From positions 434,001-498,000 of the forward strand of contig QYRS01000011.1 in the NCBI GenBank assembly GCA_006503535.1: 64,000 bases of DNA. The letters are read 5' to 3'. This stretch comes from Arthrinium phaeospermum. Its lineage: Eukaryota; Ascomycota; Sordariomycetes; Amphisphaeriales; Apiosporaceae. Below are positions 33,415-45,949 of this stretch, one piece after another (within the stretch, counting starts at the first letter, position 1; every line of letters starts with the position of its first letter). A program made the position numbers and the translations under genes. The notes beneath the pieces were generated by a model, which did not search any database, was not told where the DNA came from, and worked only from the letters and a program-made list of their open reading frames with translations.

Positions 33415-35076
33415 CTATTCCGATTCCTCTTCTTGTTCTTCCAGATGTTGTAAATAGTGCTCCCATTCTCGCTTGGCCGCTTCCTCTTGTTCGGCGTGTC
33501 GCAAATCCTCCTCATCTAGGTCCTCCAAAGCCACTATCCATTTCCACATGTCCTGTTCAGTAATGACCCTGTTCTTTTTTGCTGCTTTCGCAATGATTCC
33601 CCAATAGCTGGTTTCGGGCTTCTCGAGTTGACGCGAATACATAGCATCCGGATCGACATCTGGGGGTGGGTGTCGGAAGAGACTTTGAACTGCGCCACCA
33701 CCCCTCAACGAGAAGTGTAGGTAATGCAGCGAGGTCATAATGTTGAACAGATCCCAATCAGGCAAAGGGGTGTTTTCAGGATCATCCGTCTCCAACTCGT
33801 ATATGTCGCCAGTGCAGATCCGATTTGGGACATCTCTTTTCGTATCGAAACGGGAGTGCCAATCGGAAATACCACCAAGATCTCTCTCGCGGTCGAGGGT
33901 TCTGACATCCCAGACTGAATCGCCAAACACAGAATCTTTCTTGTTGAACCTGAGAAACTGGATCCTCATTTTGGTCTTCCCGTCACCCGGTCTGATGGGC
34001 ATTGGTTTCAATACAAACCCGCAGGTATCCCAGGTGCCATGGACGTCCGCTCGAAGGGGTATAATGTTCAAACCGACCCGCTGGCTATCAGCTAACAAAG
34101 AAATGACTGTGTGTGCTAGATCCCGGGAGAATAGATGATCAAGGCCGTGCTTGAACATAGGCAAACGTAGATCATAGTACGTTTTGTCGTCACGAGGGCC
34201 TGCCTCGTCCTTGCAGTACGCGCTGTTGGGTACAATATGGGCACCCTCGATTGGATCTGTACTGTGCGTAAGAACACACCTGCCTCCATACATATCTGGT
34301 ACATTTGCTTGTGCTTTCAGGGTGTCATTGTCGCGATAAGTGCCAGACCGTGGGGTACTTGTTCCTTCAACCTTGAGCTTCTTTGTAGGAGTCGTTGGTA
34401 CATCCGGCTCTGGCTTTTTTCGCTTCTCGGGGTTTTGGCTATCCCCTTGCCTTTCCCTTTGGGGCTGCGCTCGGCTGTATCATCTTTGGGCAAGGGTTTA
34501 TACAAAGGGCTATTTGCTTCACCTTTCTGGGCCGATTGAAGCCAGTTTGCCATAGTGATTTTGTTCTGCTCAAAAAGACCTTTGCAGATTGGCCTTGTGA
34601 ACATCGTACAAGGTCCTTGAGCCATTTGAGGACCTTGTCGTTGGATTCCATGAAGCTTTCGTGACCTGGATCTCGATAATCATGTAAGGTCTCATCGAAA
34701 ACGACTTGCGGGCAGTATCCATCAGGGAGTTGCAAATAGGCGAGCATAAGACGCTTATTCGCTTCCTCTTTTACTGCTCGTACTGTTGGCTTTGCGGATT
34801 TGGTATTCATGTCATTGCTGATATCCTGGCGTAAGTATTCTGCTGCAGCAAAATGCTTTTGGTATGCGGTGGTGCATCATCGTCAGGAATGTCACCGGGA
34901 GGTGGTGCATTCCCGACGTAGGTAGAGGTGATCATATTGAGTTGATGATCAGGGAAGGGTTGTGCAATATTGAGAATGGCCAATTGACGTGGGTTGATGA
35001 TTGGGGAAGGAGCGTATCGGAGATTGGCTGGCTGGCCAATGTTCTGGGTGGTAGGAATAAACCGTACTCCGCCCAT
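33415..35076 (-). pseudogene. Decayed HNH-nuclease-domain gene
   Basis: C-terminal half (33415 to about 34440) is open: PEKRKKPEPDVPTT, then MYGGRCVLTHSTDPIEGAHIVP with the His of the fungal HNH (PF13391-type) fold, FKHGLDHLFSRD, and an acidic end EEQEEESE. The N-terminal half, from ATG 35074-35076 (MGGVRFIPTTQNIGQ), is broken by at least four shifts. One base seems missing near 34863 (then FAAAEYLRQDISND), one extra near 34610 (YDVHKANLQRSF), one extra near 34575 (EQNKITMANWLQSAQKG) and one missing near 34460. Shifts of both signs point to real decay. HNH proteins of this type are common in fungi, with unproved nuclease roles. Confidence 0.7.
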
Positions 35077-35304
35077 TGACAGCGTGCCCAAGATTCTTTA
35101 CATGAAACTGTGGAAGGATTAAGGTTCAATGTTAGTGCTTGAGCTGGGCCTGACTTTGGTGGGGTTCAGGCGGGGTAATCGTCCGCCAGCTACCTGACGT
35201 CGCCTAAAGGAAAAAAATAGCTGTCTGGGTTTTGATCGAGCAACAGGTATCATCAATTTGCTTCTCAACCCCGACGTGCTCGCTGCGAAACACCTAGACT
35301 AAAG

Positions 35305-36428
35305 ATGCCGGTATGTACCAGAAACCCGACCGCCTTACACAGAATATGGAGAATGACAAGTCGCGACTGACGTGTGCCCAGCTGATAATGTTCACAGGCT
35401 TCCCGACTTCGGGCAAGTCAACTCGAGCCAAGCAACTGTATTCCTACCTCGACGGTCGGATAAAGGACACTGCCAATGGAGCCACACCCAAGTACCGTCT
35501 TCACCTGATATCCGACCAGACTCTGTCGATATCGCGATCAGTATACGACCTGTCGGCCTTGCCGGCGCATACCCGCTCCGCCAACGCTTCGGAAAAGGAT
35601 GCGCGAGCAACTATATATGGTGCCGTCAAACGTGTGCTGTCGGACAAGGACATAGTCATCCTGGACGGCCTTAATTACATAAAAGGCTGGCGATACCAGC
35701 TGAACTGCGAGTCAAAGGCAGTACGAACGCCGAGCTGTGTGCTCCAGATCGGGTGCCCGACCGACACGGCGAAAGAGGTCAACCAGGAACGTCTACGAAA
35801 ACAGCAAGAGGCGGAAGCTGCCGGCCAGGACCCCGCCAAGCCCGCCGACGATGACGAAAGCGAAGCGCCATATGCCCCGGAGAACTGGGACAATCTAGTG
35901 TTTCGGTACGAAGAGCCAAACGCCATGACTAGATGGGACAGTCCCCTATTTACCTTGCTGTGGGACGACAACGAGGAGCAAACCAAACAAACGTTCGATA
36001 GTCTATGGGACGCGGTAGCCGGCGAGGGGCGCAAAATCGTCAAACCTAATCAGGCGACCGTCCAACGCAGCCGCGACGCCGGCGGCGACTATCTCTACAT
36101 CCTCGACCGGGAGACCCAGGATGTCGTCAAGCGCATCTTGGATCAGCAGTCGGAGGAGGGAGGCGACGAGATCCGGCTGCCCAAGGACCCAAGCGAGGCG
36201 GGCGGCGACGAGTTGGTCGTCGAGCTGCCAGCGGGCAAAAAAACGGGCCTGCCGCAGCTTCAGAGGATGCGCCGCGCGTTCATGAACATGAACAGAGGCG
36301 GCATTGGCCTGGAACTGGTCGGGAACTTGTCTGGACCAGCAAGGATACGGGATAGCTTCGTAAGGTATCTGAACGACGCCTTCGAGCGGAGGGATGAACA
36401 AAGCAAGCCTGCTAAAACCCCTGGATAA
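35305..36428 (+). CDS. KTI12: KTI12-like Elongator-associated P-loop protein
   Basis: Kti12 is a P-loop tRNA-binding ATPase that works with Elongator in making wobble-uridine modifications. The first exon is only 6 nt (ATGCCG, 35305-35310); a 71-nt intron then joins to CTGATAATGTTC, giving MPLIMFTGFPTSGKSTRA, the conserved start with the Walker A motif GFPTSGKST. LDGLNYIKGWRYQL is the Walker B-side motif, and RYEEPNAMTRWDSPLF and a C-terminal RRAFMNMNR block follow as in the family. 350 residues, normal length. Missing the 6-nt exon would place the start wrongly. Confidence 0.93.
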
Positions 36429-37874
36429 GCCACAAGTCCTAGCATTTCCTTGCTGCAATGATACCCCGAGCAAGTCAACCCGCTTCTTCTGAACCCTTCT
36501 CGTATTTTCCAATTGGCGATGCCATGCCACAAGGGATTATCGCATTGTTGTGGCCAGTACTTTTTGCAGATTGACTGATGCGGCCCGTAGCAAGCATAAC
36601 ACGGAAATGCATGCATGCATGCTGATCTTGGGGCGAAGGCTGAGCTGAGCTGATCCCGAGGTTTTCTTATTTCAAGGCCCAGCAGCCACTGGCGTGCCGT
36701 CAAAACCTCGGGCCCCAAGAACCAATTTCCACAACTGTCGCCAGTGTCTAAATCCAGCACGAATAAGAAACGTCGGAGCAGCCACCCGAAAATCTTACGA
36801 GTCCCGCATGCACTCAGGTTGGACAGATCCCGTATCGTATGCAAAAGTCTTGCCAACAGCAACCTGAGACTACCGGTACTAGCGACTTGATGACAAGAAT
36901 CCTGAAAGCGAGTTCCTAGAAGTGTTCTTCAGGTCGAACCCAGCCGGCCGGGCCATTCATCGGAAGGCTAGAGCTTGGTAGCTGCGGGGCTTGACATCAC
37001 CAGTAGGCCAAGCCCTCAATGAACGTTGTGAGAATTGGCAATGTGATATTGGCCGCCAAGACACCGGCGCATAGGGCTAAAACTGTCTCACCGGAACGTC
37101 GACCTGGCTAACGAAAAGAAAAGGCACCGCCAGATCCGACCGCGCGGAAGTGGGGCTCGGGGCTAATGCAGCAACCCTTCGAAATTCTAAATTAAGGAGA
37201 TTGCTAAAATCTTGGGGTCTCTTTCAGCCCCTGATCTGTTCCGATCCGACTACTGTACCCAGCGAGCCCAGACTGCTTCCAGTACGTGATCGACAGTCCC
37301 GGCAACGTCCGCTGTTGACGATCAGGCGGGCGTAGACGAGTCTCGGCCGACCGTTTGCTGAGGGTCTCGACGCGTTCGTGGAGAACCCAGGCTCTCGACC
37401 TTGGCATATCGCGGCCAGAAGCTCGAAAGGCTTTCGATGCCCGTATGTAGAATACAGCGAACCGAACATAGAGAAGTGATGGACTATCTCGAGAGACTAT
37501 GCGCCTTTGGGACCCCTCGAGCGAGGCTAACGGGATAGAAAGGGATGCTAGGCCACGTTGGGTCAGGGACTTGACGTCCCTCGGGCTCGTGTCCAATGGG
37601 GATAGTCGAGCTGAGCGCAACAATGTCGGTGGCTTCCTCTCGCTCGGCAGCCACCACTCTTTAGCATACGCATGGCTTCTTGGTGTCGCCGCACTGGCGC
37701 TCACCCTCCGCCGCCAGTCAGCAATGAAATTGGGGGCTGATGGCTGTATAATAAGTCTTGCCTCCCCCTCGTGAGTTGACTGAGGATAGGTAGCCGAGTT
37801 TCGTTTCCATCCTCTTATGCGTCATCTTTTCTAGTCCAAGTCATTCTCTTTCTCATCTCTCGTTCCTATTCATC
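36429..37874. other. Intergenic, 1.4 kb, tyrosinase promoter
   Basis: No gene. TATAATAA lies at 37747-37754, about 120 bases before the tyrosinase ATG, followed by a pyrimidine-rich leader. Confidence 0.55.
37747..37754 (+). promoter_or_regulatory. TATA-like element upstream of tyrosinase
   Basis: TATAATAA about 120 bases before ATG 37875, in a short promoter with a CT-rich leader. Assigned by position and sequence only. Confidence 0.4.
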
Positions 37875-39961
37875 ATGCATCTTTCGCATGCAGCCACTCT
37901 TTTCGGCCTCTTGGCAACACACGTAGACGCCGCCTACCCCATTACTCCCAACACAGGCGGCGTGAATCAGCAGACGGGCGAGCGGCCGGATCGGTTGGAG
38001 ATCAATGGCTTCGCCAGTTCAGGCACACCCGCTTGGGACCTCTTCGTCCAGTGTCTGAGTGACATCCAGCAAAGACCCCAAACCACCATCGACTCATGGT
38101 ACCAGATCTCGGCATTCACGGCAGGCCGTATGCTGCCTGGGACAATGTCAAGAGGGCGCAAGGGGCGACGGCCGGAGGCTACTGCCCACACTCGAGCGTG
38201 CTCTTCCCTACTTGGCACCGACCCTACATCCAACTTCTCGAAGTAAGTGTCCCGCTGCTGATGACTGCTCGGAACAAATGACTTACATGGCAACAACAGC
38301 AAAATATTTGGCAGTGTGCTCAGGCTAAGGCCAAGACCTACCCCGCTGCAACTCGGAACAACTACATGTCGGCCGCTGTGACGCTCCGCTTCCCTTACTG
38401 GGATTGGGTAGCGCAAGCAGCCCTCCCTCCGATCGTGACTCAGACCACGGTGACCATCAACACCCCGACTGGCCAGAAGACTGTCAACAACCCTCTGTAC
38501 CAGTACTCGTTCCAGAGCAGCTCGACGACCGGACCCAGAACCAGCGACTTCCCCGGTAACAACGCCCCTCAGGCCTACAGGAACACTGTCCGAACGCCCA
38601 ACCGCAACGGAGCGTCGAACCACGTCAGTGTCAACGCCGCCTTGAAGCGCAACGCCGCTTACCTCCACGACACCACCTACCTCATCCTGACCCAGACCAA
38701 CAACTATGCCGAGTTCTCCAACAACGGTTTCCCGGGCACCATCCAGGGATATGGTTCCATTGAGAACCCCCACGGCACTGTGCACAACGCCGTCGGTGGC
38801 AGTGGTGGCCACATGAGCTACCTGGACTATGCCGGCTTTGATCCAATCTTCTGGCTGCACCACGTGAACGTGGACCGACTCGTGGCCATCTGGCAGGCCA
38901 TCCACCCCGACTCGTGGGTGATCAACCAGCGCGACAGCATGGGCACCTTCTCCATCCCTCCCAGCACCGAGACGGACCAGACCAAGCTGTACCCCTTCGC
39001 CAAGGACTCGGCCGGCACCTTCTACACCAGCAACGACGTCCGCGACACGCGCAGCCTCGGCTACACGTACCCGGAGATCCGCCCCTGGGGCAAGTCGGCG
39101 CAGCAGAACTCCAACGACGTGCGCGCCGCCATCCAGCGGCTGTACGACCCGAGCAACAACCTGGCCCGCCGCCACAACCACAAGTGCTCCAAGCGCGGCG
39201 GCGCCGGCAGCGTCAACCCCTCGGACCGGGTCGGCTCGCTCAACCCGCCGCCCGCCGCCATCGTCGACGGCAAGTACAAGCAGTGGACGGTCAACCTCGA
39301 GGTCAACAAGTTCGCCCTCAACAGCTCCTACGTCATCTACTTCTTCATGGGCGCCCCCACCAACGGGCCCGAGGAGTGGCTGTCGGACGTCAACCTCATC
39401 GGCTCGTACCCGTGCATGCGGCCCATGGGCGACGACCTGCCCACCGACCTCAAGATCTACGGCACCGTGCCCCTGACCCGCGCCATGCTCAACAGCATGG
39501 ACAACGGCGCCCTCAAGAACCTCGAGGTCGACCAGGCCACGCCCTACCTGCGCGAGCACCTGCAGTGGCGCATCACCGACGTCACCGGCGTCGAGATCCC
39601 CGTCGCCGCCGTCTCCAGCCTCAAGGTCTTCGTCGCCGACCAGGAGGTCACGCCCACCACCAAGTCCGGCGACAAGTCGTCGTCGTCGCCCTACCCCGTC
39701 TACGGCAAGGCCACGGCCCACCTCGGCGTCACCGAGGGCAAGACGGGCAGCGCCCGCGAGGGCGACGACTTCCTGCACAAGGTCGGCGCCGCCAATGCCA
39801 ATGGCACCAACCCCGGCGGCAAGCACGATGGTCACCGTGAGCACAAGAAGCCCGAGGACCACAAGAAGCCCGAGGACAACAAGAAGCCTGAAGATCACAA
39901 GAAGGCTGAGAACCACGGGGGCCACGAGAACCACGTCAGCCACGGACCGGCAACGTACTAG
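37875..39961 (+). CDS. Secreted tyrosinase (type-3 copper) with apparent -1 frameshift
   Basis: Oxidises monophenols and diphenols to quinones (melanin-type chemistry). Signal peptide [19 protein letters not shown]. CuA site: [11 protein letters not shown], then the Cys-x-His of [17 protein letters not shown], which forms the thioether bridge in Neurospora tyrosinase. CuB site: [12 protein letters not shown] and [16 protein letters not shown] core-end YVIYF follows, then a Lys/His/Glu-rich tail of HKKPED units (39839-39910). The intron 38243-38299 is clean. Between TGGTACCAGATCTC and GGCATTCAC (38109-38112) the frame changes by one missing base, inside the first copper motif. With that base the protein is 676 residues, family-like. 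As written it stops early. Confidence 0.82.
39839..39910 (+). repeat. HKKPED tandem repeat in tyrosinase tail
   Basis: Four 18-nt units coding for [18 protein letters not shown] and HKKAEN forms, next to a His/Gly-rich end. Tails of tyrosinases are removed by proteolysis in known fungal cases. Confidence 0.8.
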
Positions 39962-40251
39962 ACATGGTGTCTGGTACATACGCGGGTGGCTGGTCGGGTT
40001 CGTCTACGGAAACCCACCAACACGATTGTTTACATACCAATCACACACATTCCATTAGTATCTATGCATATGTATATTAGTCATAATCCTTAATATAAGC
40101 CTTCCATTTTTCAATCAACCCCAAAGCATCCAAGTTTTACTGCCTCGCTGCTTCTGAACTCAGCCTGGACAACGTGAATCACCCAATGTGACGATTTCCA
40201 ACTAAAATACATTTCTTCTATCCATCTGGCCTCCCACCTCTGCTACTTTCT

Positions 40252-42131
40252 TTACGGATCCGGATCAAAGACGGTGTGAGCGAAGAGCTCGACGGCTTCC
40301 TGCTCCCTTCCATCCAGCCCCTGAAGCCGTATGCCGTCCCCGCCGCCGCTCCCTCTCTTGCTGTCCACGCGGCTCACCTGCCACGCCTCGCCGTCCACTC
40401 GGATATACCGCAGCCGCGGCGACGACGCCGCCAGCTCCCTCGCGATCGCCATCGACACGCCGGGCGGTGGCGCCGAGTACCGCCTCTCCGTCCCCACGAC
40501 GAGCTGCGTGAGGTGGGGGAGCTGGGCCAGGGTGTCCATGAGCGAGACCAGCACCTCGACCTGTTTTTCTGTTTCGGGGACGCCGGGGATGTGGACCGCG
40601 AGGCCCTCGAGGCTCCCGGCGCAGGAGTCGACGAGGGCGTCGAGGACGGTGTCCACTGAGAAATCGCTGGCGGCGGCGTCGCGGCAGAGCTCGAGATCGA
40701 CCATGCGCAGGGCAGAGGGAGACACGAGCCGTAGCTGTCTTCCGCGCCGTCGCCGTCGCTGTCGCATTCGTCTTCGACGTCCGCAACTCCTTGGTATTCT
40801 TTCAATTCCTTCCGTCTCCGTCGCTGCAGCGGCAGCAGCAACGGCACCAGCTCCAGGTACCCGACCTCCTGCCTTCGAAACGAGACGGCCAGCCGCCGCG
40901 CAAACGCCCGGTCGTCGACGGCGCACAGCGCCTCCCAGACGTCGGGCATGAGGGCCGCGGCCGAGAAGCGGCGCAGGCGCGGGCACGCGGCCGGGTCGAG
41001 CAAGGTCCCGAACGCGATGCCGCTGCGGTCCTCGGCCCCGTCGTAGATCTCCAGGTAGGCCGCGTCCCGGGCCACGTCGACGTTCTCGACGTGCACGCGC
41101 TCGAGGGCGGACAGGTCGACGAGCTGGCGCAGGCGGGACTCGTCCATGGGGAAGACGCCGGGGCCGCAGTGCAGCTCGCGCAGGGCAGGGGGCGCGGCGA
41201 GACGGCGCGGTTGTGTTTGTGGTATTTGTAATGGTTAGGGACGGGGGCCGCTTCGGCGTACTCGCGCGCGAGCTCCTCGAAGAAGCCCCAGTAGTCGTCG
41301 TGGCGCTCGCGGTGGGCGGCGCGGGCGACGGCGTCGACGGCGAGGGACAGGCTCAGCTTGCGGAGGCCGGGGACTGGGCCAGCACCCGGGCCAGCCGGCG
41401 CGTCCAGCGCGAGATGTCGTCGTGGATGTTGTGCACCGTGAGCTCCACGAGGCCCGAGAAACCCGAGAGGTCCTGGGATCGGTACAGCCGGCGGTTCTCC
41501 TTGGACGCCGCGTCGGCCTTGTCCTCCTCCCCGGGCGCGACGCCCAGGCCCAGCAGGCACCAGTCGTGTCCTCGGCGTACTCGATGTGGAGCTTGCGGAT
41601 GTTTGGGCGCTGCCTGCAGGGCGGCGAGGGTTTTCGTGGCTAGTGGTACTTCGATCCAGCTGCCACGAATGTGTTAGTCAGAATCATTAAAATTCGAAGA
41701 TACAGGAACAGTGTGGACTTGCCTGACCGCTTCCAGGCGTGCCATAGAGGGCAGGATCCTCCTGAAAGTCTCATTGGCTTCGTTCCCCTGGAGGAAGCCA
41801 GAGAAAGAGATTTCTTTGGTGTATCGTAGACAGCCCGACGCATCGGCCAGACTTCTCAGCCCCGAGTCGTCTCTTATCTCGACACGGCGGTAGAGGAAGT
41901 GCGAGAACTCGACGTTGAACTGCCTGTTGACAAGGCACAAGCTGTGAAGCAAAGCCAAATTCAGGATCTGTAGGTGTTGTGTTAAGTCTCTAGTTCGCAA
42001 TACGCAAAAAGGATAGCATATGCAAGTGCAAGTGCAAAACTTAAGTTTTGCGATATACGTTTACATACCTGATCACCCAAGCAGCTCAGTATGACGGAGT
42101 TACCCGCCAGATCAGCAGGTGCGGTCAGCAT
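40252..42131 (-). pseudogene. F-box/LRR-like gene with several frameshifts
   Basis: The ATG at 42129-42131 begins MLTAPADLAGNSVILSCLGDQ. After a 101-nt intron comes ILNLALLHSLCLVNRQFN, SHFLYRRVEI, like the short F-box of fungal LRR proteins. The next intron has a GC donor (GCAAGT), then SWIEVPLATKTLAALQ. Leucine-rich repeat text follows in changing frames: GLRKLSLSLAVDAVA, LRELHCGPGVFPMDE, ERVHVENVDVARDAAYLEIY, LRMVDLELCRDAA, HLTQLVVGTERRYS. One base seems missing near 41370, 41205 and 40730, and a short out-of-frame stretch lies near 41580-41630. This could be a pseudogene or local assembly error in GC-rich DNA. Confidence 0.65.
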
Positions 42132-45100
42132 GGTGAGAAGCTTGGTAGCCTCCAAGAATGGTAGGGCGGAGGGCGAAAGGGTTGCGAGGAAGCCCACGTG
42201 TATGCCCGGACTGGCTTGGCTGGGAAAGGGTTGGGAGGGTAAGAAAGTAAGCGAACCCGCGTGGGATGGTGTCGTTATACCAACTAATCCGTCCGTGCCG
42301 CCGAGAAACGGGTGCCGCGGGCTAGCCCATGCCTGGGAGGTAGGGAGGGATGGAAGGAGACAGGAGGTGCAACTCAGTGACTGGCCCGGATGCTTCCGCC
42401 GTCCTTGGCGTGAGTTCTCTAGAAATGCCGATATCGCGATGAGGGGGATGTAGTAGCCGTTAATATACTCCCAGCACCGAGCACGTCAACCAGCTGGAGA
42501 AGGTGAGTGTAGATTGGACCAGAATTCTATATCAAGCCTGTCACTGTGGGATCAATACTCCAATAGAACGAGAATTCGGCCACACCTCTGGCCCAGTAGT
42601 CGCCTACTGATCATTATCATGAAACACTCGAGCCCACGTGCTTAGCTAAAGCACCCCCAGCATGCAAAGAACGATGAAAATGATTTACAGGGAACAGTAG
42701 ATATGTTTTGAAGCGAGGAACAACTTACTACCTTACGATTCTTACGCTCACCGACATTGTTCAGACTCATGCAATTGATGAAGGGGCCGAGGGGTTTAGC
42801 GGCTCGATGATCTAGGCCCTCCGATAGGTGATGGTGGCCTCAAGCTCTCATCGAAATTTGTCGTATAGTCTCGTGATCATGGGTGCCCTTATGGCATAAT
42901 TAAACATCGATGAGACCAAAGCCAAGCAACGAAAGCAAGCGATATATAGTTAGTAATCCATGGGTACATGGCATAGAGACAGTTTTGACGAAATCCCGCC
43001 TGCATTTTCGGAGTTTTGCTCCCATGGAGACGCCCCGTTTCCTGTCAGCCCAGTGCTTGTTGTTCATCGGAGATTTCGCCCGGTTCCGGAACAGACACCA
43101 CGCAATCGCTCATCGCCGCCCACCTAGCTACGACCAACATCGGGAATAACTGTTGCTGGCAGGCAGTTAGGCAGGCGCGTATTCTCCGGGGACCTGCGGA
43201 TTTCTTTCAAGTTTCTCATTTCAAGATATCTTCCGCGGTGGCAACCGAGCTCCTGCTCGAGAGAGTATTAGATGAGGTCATACCCTTGCCCGCTCTTCGG
43301 GTTGGCCGTTCCGGAGAGGGCCAAGCATCACCATGGCCCCCTCCTTCTCTCTTCACCACACCCTCTGATACTCGAAGTTGATGTGAGACATGAGTGTTGA
43401 TTCAAGATTCAAGGATGGGCAGGGTAATATCAATAGGGCGCCAGCCCGGTAAGGATCGTGCAGCTTCGCGTAGACGCTGTGGAGATGGTCTCCTGGCCCA
43501 GGGGCTCATCCTCGCATCGAAGCGAGCCGGATGTAAAGAAGCGAGCGCGTAAAGTGGTTGCAACGTGCCTTATTAGTCGATCCGACTCGTACTCTCTTTT
43601 CACTTTGGGCGCCGGCTGACTAAGGCAGCTCGGCTAAGTTCCTTGGCCACGGGAGGGTGGTGGTCGTCGAGGCGGGAAGTGATCGGATCGGTAAGCGGGG
43701 CTGTGATCCGGGTAAACGAAGCAAGAAATGAAACGCGCAGGATAGGATGCAACGGCACGATGAGGAGAGGGACGATTTGGGCTATATAAGCTCTGTTATT
43801 ACCTCTGTATAGATATTAGGGGCCCACGAGGTGCTTGCCGTATGAGTCCATGATGCCCGCGCATATTGCTTTCTTCCTTTGCTGCAATCAGTCGTGCAGC
43901 CAAAAGCAACTCTCGGTGCCTCCCACGCGTTTGCTGGTCTTGAGCGCCGGTAGAGTCCCCTGGATCGCGGAGTCATCCATCCAAAAAGCAATTGAACAGT
44001 CGAATGACTGCCTCCTAGTCCCGGCGCATCACAATTCAATGAGCGCAGCTTCGGAGACGACGGCATCTCTCCGCCCCCTGTACCTCCAATCTTGCACTTG
44101 GATATCCGAACTGCAAGCAATGTCCGATTGATGTTGTATAAAGGGAATCTGAGGCTCTCCGAGTCTTTTAATGTAGCAGATGTCGTACGACCGTCTAACC
44201 TCGATATATCGGATTGGAGTTCGTATGCACGTCATGATAAGCCGCTTTTTCCAGGGCAGATAGTGGAAACCCAACGCGCTGCCAAGCCACAAAGAGCTGT
44301 CCAGGCCCGCAAGCGCCCGAAGTGCCAAAAAGGCCCAGCAAGTGGCATAAGCTCTGGCAAGCCAGGAAGCAGCAGCCGGGTCAGCTTGGCGGAGAATGTG
44401 TCTGTAAAGACATGTCGTCTCGGTTAGCTTGAGCTGTCGTCGGTTGTGCTTGGCATGATCTCCGCCGCTAGGCAGCTCGCTTCGAGCGTTTTTTCGCGAT
44501 CTCCAGTAACGTACATTGGCAGGGGACAGGGGATAATGTAGAGGCAGGGACGGGGAGGGGCCAGAGAAACAGGGAGAAGGAGGGAGGGGGACAACAACCC
44601 CCCACCTGGCTAGAACCTGGCTGCACTCTCATAGCCTGCTGCAGGTGCATAATAAGTGGTCTTGCTCCGTTTCATCCCATCTGCATTGACTGCTTTCCGA
44701 ATGATTTGCAGCGTCTAATAGGACTCGCAGATAATGTGTGGGACACCCTCATGGGGGGACTCGTGCATCGTCTTGATGGACCGCCCGATACGCCCGGCAC
44801 CCGCATGCGTGATCTCCGATCGGTTATTGAAGCCCCGTAAGGACATGGGGAGGGCTCTGGCTGCATCCTGTCTGCATATACATATGCTACCTCGTGCAGC
44901 TAATGTCCGTACATTCGGCTCCGACTGAGCTCTACCGTTCTATTCATGCGGATTTATTCTTTCGCCGTGGCCAGATTATGACGGCAGCTCCCATTCAATA
45001 GTAGGGATTGCAACTGCATAGGGCTGCGAGGCTGCCAGAAATCATGAGAGAATATAGTGCAGGTTCCACACTGATCTTCACAGCAATAACTGCAGCATAC

Positions 45101-45949
45101 TTGTTTGGTGCAGCACCTGCATTGCACCAACCTGCATTCGGGCGTGCATCGAAGCGACGTTTTATGGAAGTACACTATAGTGACCACCTTCGCCAGAGCG
45201 GTGACCGCCATGACAGCTGAGCGAGATCAAAACCATGGTGATGGTGATGATGATGACGATACTGCGCGATGCAAGCCCACCCGGTTTGTATGCCTTGGAG
45301 ATGAAACGTCAAAGCCCCTAGGTCGAACGGCCAAAAGAGGGCGGCCGCTGCAAAGAGTGTGCAAAAAAGCAATTATCTCCATACTGGTTCGAGTGGCGGT
45401 TTGCTGTTGCAACCGACGCTAGGGCGAGGACAGGATTATGACAAGTGACGAATCACCTACATTTGGCTGCCGAACGAGGCCGGAGCCCATTTTTCACAGG
45501 TACAGAGTCGCAGATGGCTCCATTTTGCTGTCAACGGCCATCATGTGGCAGATCATTTGACGCCTGTCTGGCTGAGGGGAATGGCACTGGTTTCAACGTC
45601 TTCCGGCGGGTGGCGCTGCCTGCTGCTGCACACAGACGTATGCGCGATCACGGACCGGATCGTGCATTGGATTTGGGACTTGCTGGCGATCACCATATCC
45701 ACTCCGTAGAAACGAGAGATGCCAGAACCGTTGTCGCATCTTTTGTCTGCATATATGGAACACCCTTTCCCCGTACGGAGGTTCGCCCTCTCCACCCTGC
45801 TACCTGATGCTCTCTATCAACTACTATAATATATCTTTTCCTGGTCTCCGAAACACGCCTCCCAGGCATCATAGACCTGAACGGGGCATTAATGTCTATT
45901 CAACAGTGATAGGGATCTGGACGGCGTCCGCACACCTGGCCCCACGACA
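42132..45949. other. Gene desert, 3.8 kb
   Basis: No convincing gene on either strand. A TATATAAG at about 43783-43790 has no gene after it in reach. Low-complexity GGTGATGATGAT at about 45240-45260. No retroelement domain was recognised. Confidence 0.55.

Noticed and set aside
37967..39979. 670-codon open frame antisense to tyrosinase
   Set aside because: It mirrors the GC-rich coding strand. The plus strand has both copper sites, while the antisense text is low-complexity Val/Gly/Arg with no domain.
40265..41231. Several long Arg/Ala-rich frames on both strands across the F-box/LRR gene
   Set aside because: They lack LRR text or stop inside it. They arise from high GC content.
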